DNA of 47,896 nucleotides from OMG group bacterium (GTDB lineage Bacteria > Pseudomonadota > Gammaproteobacteria > Pseudomonadales > Azotimanducaceae): positions 1-47,896 of the forward strand of contig JAAXGW010000014.1 in the NCBI GenBank assembly GCA_012267385.1. The letters are read 5' to 3'. How positions within the stretch are numbered: the stretch's first letter is position 1; each line of letters begins with the position of its first letter. Of this stretch, positions 8,189 to 16,929 are shown in pieces. The notes beneath the pieces are model-generated. The model saw only the letters and a program-made list of their open reading frames with translations, did no database searches and was not told where the DNA came from. The position numbers were made by a program, and so were the translations under genes.

Positions 8189-9910
8189 TTACTCGCTTTG
8201 AAAGTTTTTTTGTTGATTGAATGACACTTCATCGTCATCCCTTTCTACTGGAGTTGGTAGTATCGGTGGTTTGTCTCGCGACGTCATCGTTTTCTGAACT
8301 TCAACCTGCGAAATCAAAATCGACGGAGACACTGCAGACACTGGTATTCGTCCAGATTCCGCTCCACAATAACCGTTAAACGTATCGTAATCTGAGGCCC
8401 CGGCTTCGATTCGGCTCATCGTCGTTAAAGGTGTGCCGATCAGATCGACTCCACGTACAAGCTCTTGACTACCGTCTGCGAACAACCGATAGACAATCAA
8501 TGGCTGCACGTTATAAGCATTCGGCATGGATCGACCGGTAATTGCAAATCCACCTTGAATGTCTCCAAAATACAAACCGAACTCTCGCCCTTGATCGCGT
8601 ACTCTTTCAAGTAGCATTTCCTTCAACTCTTCAGCGCTCACGGGGTTTTCGACTTCGAGAATTAGATTTGATTGTCGAGACACTGATCCATAACCACTTG
8701 TACTTTGACGGCGACCGTGTCCATTCGACTCCAAGAATCCTTCCATTGGTTGCCGCGACATCAAAAAGCCTTTTAACACACCATTTTCAATTACGGTGAC
8801 TTTCTGACCCTTTACTCCTTGATTATCGTAGTCATAAAAACCCCATAAAGTTAAACCACGGTGTTCGCGAATATTCGGATCGAAGTACATCGTGAAATTT
8901 TCCGGAAGAATTCGTTCGCCAAGTTTAGCTTTAAACGTTTGACCGTCGGTGACCGATTTGAGGCGGTGTCCCTCCAATCGATGCCCAAGAATTTCATGGA
9001 AGAAAACTCCTGCGGCCCTAGCACCCAAAATTGCAGGTCCCGTGTATGGTTCTACAATTGGGGCATTTCGCAACTCGTCCAATTCTTCGATCATTGCGCG
9101 AACATCGGTCATTACTTTGTCATCATCGGGAAAACCTTCCGGAGACAAAGCCTCGTAAGAAACGTACCGACGCAATTCCATACCGTCCTCGGCTTTTGCG
9201 GTCGCAGAAATGCTGATTCTATAGTAAGCTTCTGATGTAGCAATCTTGGTCCCTTCAGAATTTACATACCATCGAGTCTCGACCTCTCCGACGATTAAAA
9301 CGCTATTAGACTGAATGTGTTCCTCATATTTAAACGGCAGACCGTATCGTTTTACTTTCTCACGAAAGCTCTCTCCAACATCGGCTAGACGCATAGACCT
9401 CCCGCGGTAGTCCGCTGTTGGCATCGAAGTAAAGTCGCCGGTTTTGTCTTCTTCCTCGACTGAGGCTTGAACTTCACTTTCCACTCGAGTGAGTTGTGAA
9501 AGAGCGCTACGAAAGCTATCGTTCGTCGCGTTCCAAAGCGCAACTTTTAGAGGTTGCTCCGCGTCAACGGAAATTGCACCAAAATTAACGCGTTGTGGAG
9601 TCCTATCAACTCGGGTATTGTCGAGTTCAGGAGATCCCACGCGCAAATCAATTGTCAACACTCGATTTAAGAAATCGGCATCGCGCAAAGTTTCTCCGTA
9701 AGAACCACTCACCTGAACGACATCGTCCTCAACAATCTCGTAGCTCATATAGAAAGGTGGTTTATCTTCGTCTTGGAGAACGTCGAAATTTCGCATTAAT
9801 TCATCTTGCATGTTCCCCAAAATACGTTCTGAGTCGTGTTCATCTGCAAAACTCAGACCAGACCAAGCTAGCAAAAACACAACACAAATCATCATTCGTT
9901 TCATATTCAA
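8189..9910 (-). CDS. Exported TldD-like zinc metalloprotease, second pair
   Basis: Catalytic subunit of a predicted TldD/TldE heterodimer, 573 residues with a signal peptide at 1-22 (MICVVFLLAWSGLSFA). The zinc motif HEILGH is at 305-310 in the family context FFHEILGHRLEGHRLK, and the distal Cys ligand is at about 515 in NGYCGAESGRIPVS, matching the family's C-terminal metal-binding Cys. Classical TldD is cytoplasmic and degrades unfolded peptides inside a closed cavity. The leader here places the enzyme in the periplasm. It is co-transcribed with the TldE-like gene 3 bases downstream and lies 56 bases after the first TldE gene. It resembles the TldD at 11807 throughout, indicating tandem duplication of the pair. 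Confidence 0.9.
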   Translation of the reverse strand: MNMKRMMICVVFLLAWSGLSFADEHDSERILGNMQDELMRNFDVLQDEDKPPFYMSYEIVEDDVVQVSGSYGETLRDADFLNRVLTIDLRVGSPELDNTRVDRTPQRVNFGAISVDAEQPLKVALWNATNDSFRSALSQLTRVESEVQASVEEEDKTGDFTSMPTADYRGRSMRLADVGESFREKVKRYGLPFKYEEHIQSNSVLIVGEVETRWYVNSEGTKIATSEAYYRISISATAKAEDGMELRRYVSYEALSPEGFPDDDKVMTDVRAMIEELDELRNAPIVEPYTGPAILGARAAGVFFHEILGHRLEGHRLKSVTDGQTFKAKLGERILPENFTMYFDPNIREHRGLTLWGFYDYDNQGVKGQKVTVIENGVLKGFLMSRQPMEGFLESNGHGRRQSTSGYGSVSRQSNLILEVENPVSAEELKEMLLERVRDQGREFGLYFGDIQGGFAITGRSMPNAYNVQPLIVYRLFADGSQELVRGVDLIGTPLTTMSRIEAGASDYDTFNGYCGAESGRIPVSAVSPSILISQVEVQKTMTSRDKPPILPTPVERDDDEVSFNQQKNFQSE

Positions 9911-9966
9911 TCTCTCCTAAAGTTTTAAAGTTGAATTGAAGTTTAAATTTCTTCCATGGATAACAG

Positions 9967-11787
9967 TTATTCACTCGCAGGGTGTGCAACGATCGGTAAT
10001 CTTGGATGACCCGTTCCACCACCTTGAAATGACAGTTCTTCAAGTAACACATCGGGAGCGACGACACCAAGAAACCCTGGCGATCCGAACGCTCCGCCCA
10101 GTCCCCCTAGCGATCCTAACATCGCAGACATCAACGTTGATGCGGAGAACGGCGTAGAAACGTTGTAAGCACGTCTCGTGTCCGACACGGCTACGATGTC
10201 TTTCAATTGACTATCGGAAAACGAAGTAACCGTTATCGGGCGAATCGGTACCTCGTTACCTTCCATATCGACTTTGTATGCATGCAATGTTGGTAATAAT
10301 GGAATACCTCCACCCATCATGGCTTGGGTAACTGCCATAATACCGTCCATGCCTGAGCCCAACGCTACCGATCCTATATCGCTAAATCTCTTGATCACAA
10401 TTCCAAAGTCAAGAGCATTATCTTCGACAAGGACGAGTAATTCTTCCTTGAGTTCTTCTTCGGTCATGCCCTCGCTGGACGAAATAAACAAATTTCCAGG
10501 TAGTGGAGTACCTGTTCGATTACTGCCGGTACTTTTGTCTAGTTCTTTGGTCGGCGCGCGCGTCGTAAGCAGCGTAAGCAAAGTACCGTCCTTGATCAGT
10601 TCGGTGCGGCGCGCAGGCATTCCCTCACTATCAACCACATAACTGCCCATTAAGGAAACACCTTCGTGTTCCCGAATAGTGGGATCATTGACAACGCTAA
10701 GAAGTCTCGGGAAAACTCTAGCATCGATTTTGTCCATGAACGGGTTTTGTAGCTGTCCCATCAATCCACCCATACCGCCGAATTCTGACACAGGGAGTGG
10801 CATAGCCCCCGCTCGTGAACCAAGGACCTGTGAAAAGAAATCAGCAGTAGCTTCATCGGTTATCAATACTGGACCAGTGTATGCTCTCACATGCTCCGCG
10901 TTCTTAAACTCAAGGATCGATGCGATGAGTTCTTCGTGACGTTGCTTGAGTTCCTCAACGTCGTTATATAGCTCTTCGCAGTTGTTTGCATAGACCGTCA
11001 GATAATCATTGACCAGAGCACCGTCGTCGGCCTGGGCACTTGCTTGTGTGCGTACTGAGCATAACGAAGACTCTAGCTGATGAAAATTACCGTCAGAGTC
11101 GATATAGGTTCGCTTATTAGTCACATAACTAACAGTGGTGGACGTTTGTTGAAGTTCTGGGTGCCCTTTCAGAACACCAGATAGTTCATTAGCGAACGCA
11201 GTCACACGGTCAATGTCAATCGCAGTTAGATCCTGTTCAGAAACGTACTCAAAAGGTTCTTCCTCATTGAAATCATTCGCGCGTTCCAAGCTCGGTTGTT
11301 GCTCAAGTGCTGTTTTCTTTGCTGCCAACGAACTAACAGCTTCTTTGTAAGCCGCGTCGGTACTCATCCAAATTACACGTCGCAATTCATCGTAAGAATC
11401 GGTCAGGGGGAAGGAACCGCCTCCCATTAGTCCACCCAAGAGACCACCCAACCCAAACATACCACCGCCACTTCCTTCAAAATTGGTGTTATCGAGTTCT
11501 CGATCACCCACCCTTACATTGACTGACAAATTTCGATTTGTCGAATGGTTCGAATCTGCAGAACCCCCAAGAATGGATTGCACGACACTCATCGACACCT
11601 CATTCACGGTATAGGACAGGAAATACGGTGGTGGTTCTTCATCGATCTGCAGCTCTTTTAACGAACGATCCATTTCGTCCTTTAGAGCATTAATTAAAAC
11701 ATCATCCGTGTCCTTGGTTGCTTGTCCTTGTAACGAAAAAGTTAAAGCAAGTAAGGCAAGTAGGAACAATTTTTGCACGTCATTCAT
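9967..11787 (-). CDS. Exported TldE/PmbA-like subunit, first pair, with Gly-rich inserts
   Basis: Non-catalytic TldE-type partner, 606 residues with a signal peptide at 1-23 (KLFLLALLALTFSLQGQA). The zinc motif is absent: the equivalent segment is ITDEATADFFSQVLGSRAGA. Two unusual hydrophobic glycine-rich stretches stand out, at 105-125 (GGGMFGLGGLLGGLMGGG) and near the C-terminus (LMSAMLGSLGGLGGAFG). A shorter GGMGGLMGQL lies near 337. The second-pair TldE lacks all of these. They could be flexible, aggregation-prone or membrane-contacting. It lies 19 bases after the first TldD and 56 before the second. The PmbA-like core contains GVSLMGSYVVDSEGMPARR, parallel to the second-pair protein. Confidence 0.85.
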   Translation of the reverse strand: MNDVQKLFLLALLALTFSLQGQATKDTDDVLINALKDEMDRSLKELQIDEEPPPYFLSYTVNEVSMSVVQSILGGSADSNHSTNRNLSVNVRVGDRELDNTNFEGSGGGMFGLGGLLGGLMGGGSFPLTDSYDELRRVIWMSTDAAYKEAVSSLAAKKTALEQQPSLERANDFNEEEPFEYVSEQDLTAIDIDRVTAFANELSGVLKGHPELQQTSTTVSYVTNKRTYIDSDGNFHQLESSLCSVRTQASAQADDGALVNDYLTVYANNCEELYNDVEELKQRHEELIASILEFKNAEHVRAYTGPVLITDEATADFFSQVLGSRAGAMPLPVSEFGGMGGLMGQLQNPFMDKIDARVFPRLLSVVNDPTIREHEGVSLMGSYVVDSEGMPARRTELIKDGTLLTLLTTRAPTKELDKSTGSNRTGTPLPGNLFISSSEGMTEEELKEELLVLVEDNALDFGIVIKRFSDIGSVALGSGMDGIMAVTQAMMGGGIPLLPTLHAYKVDMEGNEVPIRPITVTSFSDSQLKDIVAVSDTRRAYNVSTPFSASTLMSAMLGSLGGLGGAFGSPGFLGVVAPDVLLEELSFQGGGTGHPRLPIVAHPASE

Positions 11788-11806
11788 TTATCTGTGTAGT
11801 CCGTTC

Positions 11807-13525
11807 TTAGTGAGTATGAATGCTTCGGTCTGCGGGCGGTCGTACCGGGGACGGCAAGATCGGAGGAATGTCCCTAGAAGTACTAGATTTTTGTACTTCT
11901 ATTTGAGATACGAGAAGTGATGGAGCTACCGTAGATACGGGTACCCAACCAGATTCAGCACCACACATGCCGTTGAACACTGCGTAATCGTCTGCTCCCT
12001 GTTCCACTCGACTAAAGGTCGTCAGAGGAGTACCGATTAAATCGGCCCCCCGGATGACTTCTGTCTTCCCATCTGGGTATATCTTGTAAACCAACACCGG
12101 CGTAACATTGAACGCATTTGGTATAGTTCTCCCAGTTGTAGTAAATCCACCTTGAATATCGTGAAAAATCAAACCATAAGGTTTATCTTCTTGGGTAACT
12201 CGCTCAATGAGCATTGTCTTCAATGTTTCATAAGAGACCGGATCTTCCACTTCAACAAACATATTCGACTGCCGAGCAATCGCTAAATATCCAGCGTTCT
12301 TTCGTCCGTGCCCGTTAGATGTGGGAAATCCTTCAAGAGGTCGTCGAGACATTAGGAACCCTTTAAGTACACCGCGGTCGACGATCACTACTCGTCTTCC
12401 TTTAACTCCTTGGTTGTCATATTTATATGTTCCAAGCAGCGGAATATCGCCAAATTGTTTGACCGTTGGGTCGAAAACAACTGAAATAGACTCTGGCAGT
12501 ATTTGAGTGTTCACTGCCTTGAGGAACGTCTGACCATCATCATCGTCTTTCAGTCTGTGTCCTTCCAATCGATGCCCAAGTACCTCATGGAAAAATACTC
12601 CAGTTGCCCTTCCATACAAAATTGCCGGTCCTGTATAAGGTTCGGCTAAAGGGGCTTCGCGTAGCACTTTTAAGTCTGCTATCAACGTTTGTACTTCGGT
12701 AACAATTTGTGTGTCTTGGAGAAGCGATTCCTGTGAAGTTCCTTCAAACGTTAGCGATTTACTAAGTACCATTCCATCATCAGCTTTCGTCGAAGCTGAA
12801 ATGATCAAGCGAAAGTAGGGATGTGAAACTTTAATCTTAGTTCCTTCTGAATTTACAAACCAACGAGTCTCAATGTCAGTAGAAATCGTCGCACTATTGC
12901 TACGGATGTGATCCACATCAGAAAAGAATTGGGTATAGAGTCTAATTTTTCGTTTCAGTAAATCTTCATCCACTACAAGATCTTTTGTTTCTTCCGCGTA
13001 GGTCTCCGTGGGAGTTTGCGAAAAATCGCCCGATTGGTCGTCTTTTTCGACCTGTGCTTGCAATATTGATTGAACATTGGTAAGCTGGACGACCGCTTGC
13101 TTGTACTTTTTGTCAGTATGTAACCAAAGTACCGTACGTAATGCCTCCAGATCATCGATAGGAATGACTGACGGAAGCGCTATGTCGAATATGTCTCCTA
13201 GACCACCGAAGGGGGCATTCACCGGGTGCGTGTTGTCAACAAAATAGTCTCCCACCCGTAAATCGACGTCAAGAATTCGATTAACAGATTTCTCCGACCC
13301 AGTAACTTGACCGAAAGCACCGCTGACGTAAACAACTTCGTCTTGAGTTATTTCGTAACTCAAGAAATAAGGTGGCTCATCTTGTTCTTGAAGAGTTTGA
13401 AAAGATCGATCAAGTTCCGTACCCATCGTGTCTAGCACAGCATCTTTAGCGTGCAGGACAACATTTGCCAGAAGCATGACGGAACAAGTAGCAAAAATTA
13501 GTTTTGGTTGGTACAAATTCTTCAC
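11807..13525 (-). CDS. Exported TldD-like zinc metalloprotease, first pair
   Basis: Catalytic TldD-type subunit, about 572 residues and the first gene of the four-gene protease block. A signal peptide (LIFATCSVMLLANVVLHA) is followed by the shared N-terminal segment FQTLQEQDEPPYFLSYEI. Counted from an in-frame TTG at 13528, the zinc motif HEVLGH is at 314-319 (FFHEVLGHRLEGHRLK) and the distal Cys is near 522 (FNGMCGAESGWVPVS). A GTG at 13525 directly follows that TTG. I prefer the GTG, but neither has a strong ribosome site. The gene is followed by its TldE partner after 19 bases. Export, and therefore periplasmic action, is inferred from the leader. Confidence 0.9.
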   Translation of the reverse strand: MKNLYQPKLIFATCSVMLLANVVLHAKDAVLDTMGTELDRSFQTLQEQDEPPYFLSYEITQDEVVYVSGAFGQVTGSEKSVNRILDVDLRVGDYFVDNTHPVNAPFGGLGDIFDIALPSVIPIDDLEALRTVLWLHTDKKYKQAVVQLTNVQSILQAQVEKDDQSGDFSQTPTETYAEETKDLVVDEDLLKRKIRLYTQFFSDVDHIRSNSATISTDIETRWFVNSEGTKIKVSHPYFRLIISASTKADDGMVLSKSLTFEGTSQESLLQDTQIVTEVQTLIADLKVLREAPLAEPYTGPAILYGRATGVFFHEVLGHRLEGHRLKDDDDGQTFLKAVNTQILPESISVVFDPTVKQFGDIPLLGTYKYDNQGVKGRRVVIVDRGVLKGFLMSRRPLEGFPTSNGHGRKNAGYLAIARQSNMFVEVEDPVSYETLKTMLIERVTQEDKPYGLIFHDIQGGFTTTGRTIPNAFNVTPVLVYKIYPDGKTEVIRGADLIGTPLTTFSRVEQGADDYAVFNGMCGAESGWVPVSTVAPSLLVSQIEVQKSSTSRDIPPILPSPVRPPADRSIHTH

Positions 13526-13562
13526 CAAGTAAGTTAAACCCTAAGTTGAAATGAACTTAGCA

Positions 13563-13590
13563 ATTGTACGAAAAACTGGTTACAAGACAA
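13563..13590 (-). promoter_or_regulatory. Candidate sigma-70 promoter for the protease block
   Basis: On the minus strand TTGTCT (13585-13590) and TACAAT (13563-13568) are separated by 16 bases. They lie about 40 bases upstream of the first TldD start, inside the 225-base divergent region shared with the acetoacetyl-CoA synthetase gene. Match quality is moderate. Confidence 0.35.
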
Positions 13591-13750
13591 AAACACTCGG
13601 CGGTACTCTTCACGGAATTGGTACTAGTTCAATCGTCCTCGGTCTAACCAGTACCGTAGTATTACAATTCGAACGTATTGACCTCCGATAAATGAAGTTG
13701 GTCGACGTGCATCCCATAACGCGCTACATGCCAAAATCGAATCAGTTCTA

Positions 13751-15670
13751 ATGCCGACGAAACAACTCTGGCACCCCTCACACGAGTTTATAAATTCTTG
13801 TAATCTCACGAGATTTGCGAATTCGATTGGTTTTGAGCCTCCAAATTATTTTCAACTCCATGATTGGTCAATCAACAATAAGGTGGAGTTTTGGCGCAAC
13901 GTTTGGGAGTTTGCCAATATCTCGGGAGACAGCGGGGAACCAGTCTTAGTAAACGAAGACAATCTGTTGACGAGTACCTGGTTTCCCAACGCTCGATTGA
14001 ACTTCACAGAAAATTTACTGCAGGGAAATGACGATGACATAGCGATCGTGTCGGTGACCGAGCTGGGCTTGAGAACAGAGTTGACCTTCTATGATCTTGG
14101 TCGGAAAGTCGCGCAATTTGCTAGTGAGCTTACCGAAATCGGCGTCGAGGTAGGAGATCGCGTCGCAGCATACCTACCGAATGTTGCGGAAACGGTCATT
14201 GCGATGCTTGGCACTGCAAGCATAGGTGCGGTTTGGTCCTCCTGTTCACCTGATTTTGGTTTTCAAGGCGCATTTGACCGATTCAGTCAAATCACTCCGA
14301 AAGTACTGATCGCGTGCGACGGTTATACCTACAACGGAAAACAGTTTGACATACGTCAAAATGTAAGCGCATTAAAGCAACACATTGAAAGCATAAAACG
14401 CGTCATCACGTTCAATTTCTTGTCGCGTCAAGCAGACGACTTCGATTCCATCTTTCAACGAGATGAGAACTCTTGGGATTTTCAATGGTTCTCTTTCAAC
14501 CAACCGTTGTATGTGATGTACTCGTCTGGGACGACCGGAAAACCAAAGTGTATCGTTCATGGGGCGGGAGGAACGTTGATTCAACACCTCAAGGAACATC
14601 AACTACACGTCAATCTCAGAGAGGATTCTAGAATTTTCTTTTTTACTACTTGTGGTTGGATGATGTGGAACTGGTTGGTTTCAGCACTCGCAAGCAGAAG
14701 CACAATCGTGTTATATGAGGGTTCTGCATTTTGGCCAAATCCAAACACACTCATCCAAATGATTGAAAACGAAAGCATCAATGTGTTCGGTGCGAGTGCG
14801 AAGTATTTTTCAGCTTTAGAAACAGCAAACGTTAAACCAAAGAACGAGCAAGATTTAAGCTGTCTCGTATCGATGCAATCTACCGGATCGCCACTTGCAC
14901 TGCAGTCTTTTGACTATGTCTATCGAGACATTAAGGACGATATACAAATGGCATCAATTTCTGGCGGTACAGACCTGATTTCTTGTTTCGCTCTGGGTAT
15001 TCCGTGGCTACCCGTACACCGCGGCGAACTCCAAGGACCGGGACTAGGCATGGCTGTGGACGTGTTTGACGAACTAGGGAACTCAGTTCGCTCGACGCGC
15101 GGAGAACTAGTCTGTACGCAAACGTTTCCGAGCAAGCCAATCGGTTTTTGGAACGACCCAGAAGACAAAAAATATCGTACAGCATATTTCGACAAATTTT
15201 CCAACATCTGGGCACACGGCGATTTCGCTGAGATCAACACAACGACTGGTGGACTGATCATTCACGGAAGAAGCGATGCAGTGTTAAATCCCGGTGGTGT
15301 CCGGATCGGCACAGCCGAAATTTACGGTCAGGTCGAGGCTATGTCGGAGATTTCCGAAGCACTTTGCGTAGGTCAGGACTGGAATGACGACGTGCGCGTG
15401 ATTCTCTTTGTCGTATTAGCTCCGAACATCAAATTTGGAAAAGATCTGTGTGCTCGGATCAAGCAGCGACTACGTGCAAACGTATCACCACGTCATGTAC
15501 CTGCTAAGATTATCGAAGTACCGGAGATACCTCGTACTAGATCAGGAAAAATTGCTGAACTCGCGGTTCGAGATGTAGTTCTCGGGCAAGACGTGGTTAA
15601 CACGTCGGCGTTGGCAAATCCCGAGTCCTTATCCATTTTTGAAAATATGCCTGAATTGACGACCGACTAG
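13751..15670 (+). CDS. Acetoacetyl-CoA synthetase
   Basis: Activates acetoacetate to acetoacetyl-CoA with ATP, in ketone body or polyhydroxyalkanoate turnover. At 639 residues it has the family's usual length. The N-terminal ACAS-like segment (FWRNVWEFANI) is near 47-58, the P-loop-like adenylation motif YSSGTTGKPK at 257-266, and HTTCGWMMWNWLV-like text (FFFTTCGWMMWNWLV) follows, which is characteristic of acetoacetyl-CoA synthetases. The C-terminal catalytic Lys lies in RTRSGKIAELAVR. The gene stands alone on the plus strand, divergent from the protease block and convergent with the threonine ammonia-lyase 29 bases downstream. No clear ribosome site is visible before the ATG. Confidence 0.93.
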   Translation: MPTKQLWHPSHEFINSCNLTRFANSIGFEPPNYFQLHDWSINNKVEFWRNVWEFANISGDSGEPVLVNEDNLLTSTWFPNARLNFTENLLQGNDDDIAIVSVTELGLRTELTFYDLGRKVAQFASELTEIGVEVGDRVAAYLPNVAETVIAMLGTASIGAVWSSCSPDFGFQGAFDRFSQITPKVLIACDGYTYNGKQFDIRQNVSALKQHIESIKRVITFNFLSRQADDFDSIFQRDENSWDFQWFSFNQPLYVMYSSGTTGKPKCIVHGAGGTLIQHLKEHQLHVNLREDSRIFFFTTCGWMMWNWLVSALASRSTIVLYEGSAFWPNPNTLIQMIENESINVFGASAKYFSALETANVKPKNEQDLSCLVSMQSTGSPLALQSFDYVYRDIKDDIQMASISGGTDLISCFALGIPWLPVHRGELQGPGLGMAVDVFDELGNSVRSTRGELVCTQTFPSKPIGFWNDPEDKKYRTAYFDKFSNIWAHGDFAEINTTTGGLIIHGRSDAVLNPGGVRIGTAEIYGQVEAMSEISEALCVGQDWNDDVRVILFVVLAPNIKFGKDLCARIKQRLRANVSPRHVPAKIIEVPEIPRTRSGKIAELAVRDVVLGQDVVNTSALANPESLSIFENMPELTTD

Positions 15671-15699
15671 TTTTGCGGAGAAATTAATTCAAAAACACG

Positions 15700-16914
15700 T
15701 CAATTGACTAAGACGTCTACCTCATAACCCTCGGCGCGCAGTTGTTCGACAACATGGTCAGCTTGTTCTTCACCACACAAATGTATCAGTACATCGATTG
15801 GTTGAGCACCTAGAGTACTCGTATGCAGTTTGCGTTGATGTGTGATATCAACGATGTTGCTATCTAGTTTTCCCAAGTGTTGAGTAAGTTTCGCTAGAGA
15901 ACCCGGAACATCTGCGACCAGTGCGCGCAAACGGATTAAGCGTTTGGATCGGACCAATCCTCGCTCGATGACGTTTGCAAGAACCATCATTTCTATGTTG
16001 CCTCCTGTAACTAAAAGCGCGGTCCGACCTTTTGTTAGATAAGCGTGACGGAACAAAGCTGCTAGTGGTGCAGCGCCAGCACCTTCGACGACCGTTTTCT
16101 TCACCTCAAGCAGTGTAAAGATCGCACGTTCGATTTCTTCTTCGGTCACTTCCACGATGTCATCAAGAAGTTCTTTCATCATTGGTCCAGTGATCTCGCC
16201 TGGACGTTTCACGGCCATTCCTTCGGCAATTGTCATCGCAGTGCGCTTTTCGGTTGGTGGAAGATCGTAGAACATAGCGTACGCAGTATTAAAGGTATCC
16301 ACCTGCACTCCTAATACTCGCAGATCTGGTTTGATTTGCTTCACAGCGGAGACGACACCGCAAATCAGCCCTCCTCCCCCTATCGGCACAATGACGGTTT
16401 CGATGCTTGGATCTTGTTCTAGAATTTCGATACCTAACGTACCCTGACCAGCGATCACGTCTAAGTCGTCAAACGGATGTACTAGGGTACGTCCTGTAGA
16501 GATCGCAAGTTCTCGTGCAAATTGCATCGATTCGTCGAACCGGTCACCAACTAAGTCAACCTCTGCACCAAGTGCTTTGGTATTTTCTACTTTGTTGTTC
16601 GGCGTGTATTTCGGCATCACTATTCGTATCGGTATTTGCAGTAGACCGGCGTGTCGAGCGATGCCCTGCGCGTGATTACCTGCCGATGCCGCAACCACTC
16701 CTTGGATTCTTTCGTCTGGGGACATCAAAAGCAACTTATTTACAGCACCTCGTTCCTTAAATGCCGCAGTAAACTGCTGATTTTCGTACTTAAGAGTGAG
16801 GTCTACACCAGTCAGTCTGGACAGTGTTTCCGATCGTATTAACGGTGTGTAGAGGACATGTTCTCGAATTCGATCACGTGCTTCTTGAATTTGTTGTATC
16901 GGAATCGCCGGCAC
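15700..16914 (-). CDS. Threonine ammonia-lyase with C-terminal ACT domain
   Basis: PLP enzyme converting threonine to 2-oxobutanoate and ammonia, 404 residues. The PLP lysine is K53 in AAFKERGAVNKL, the Asn-containing SAGNHAQGIA loop binds substrate, and the phosphate-binding loop is PIGGGGLICGV. A single ACT domain covers about 328-404 (LRALVADVPGSLAKLTQHLG), the arrangement of the short catabolic or TdcB-like form, not the double ACT of biosynthetic IlvA. It starts 15 bases after the stop of an ABC permease gene on the same strand, so it could be read from the exporter operon. A functional link is not evident. Confidence 0.92.
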   Translation of the reverse strand: MPAIPIQQIQEARDRIREHVLYTPLIRSETLSRLTGVDLTLKYENQQFTAAFKERGAVNKLLLMSPDERIQGVVAASAGNHAQGIARHAGLLQIPIRIVMPKYTPNNKVENTKALGAEVDLVGDRFDESMQFARELAISTGRTLVHPFDDLDVIAGQGTLGIEILEQDPSIETVIVPIGGGGLICGVVSAVKQIKPDLRVLGVQVDTFNTAYAMFYDLPPTEKRTAMTIAEGMAVKRPGEITGPMMKELLDDIVEVTEEEIERAIFTLLEVKKTVVEGAGAAPLAALFRHAYLTKGRTALLVTGGNIEMMVLANVIERGLVRSKRLIRLRALVADVPGSLAKLTQHLGKLDSNIVDITHQRKLHTSTLGAQPIDVLIHLCGEEQADHVVEQLRAEGYEVDVLVN

Positions 16915-16929
16915 GGTTAGCTACGACTC

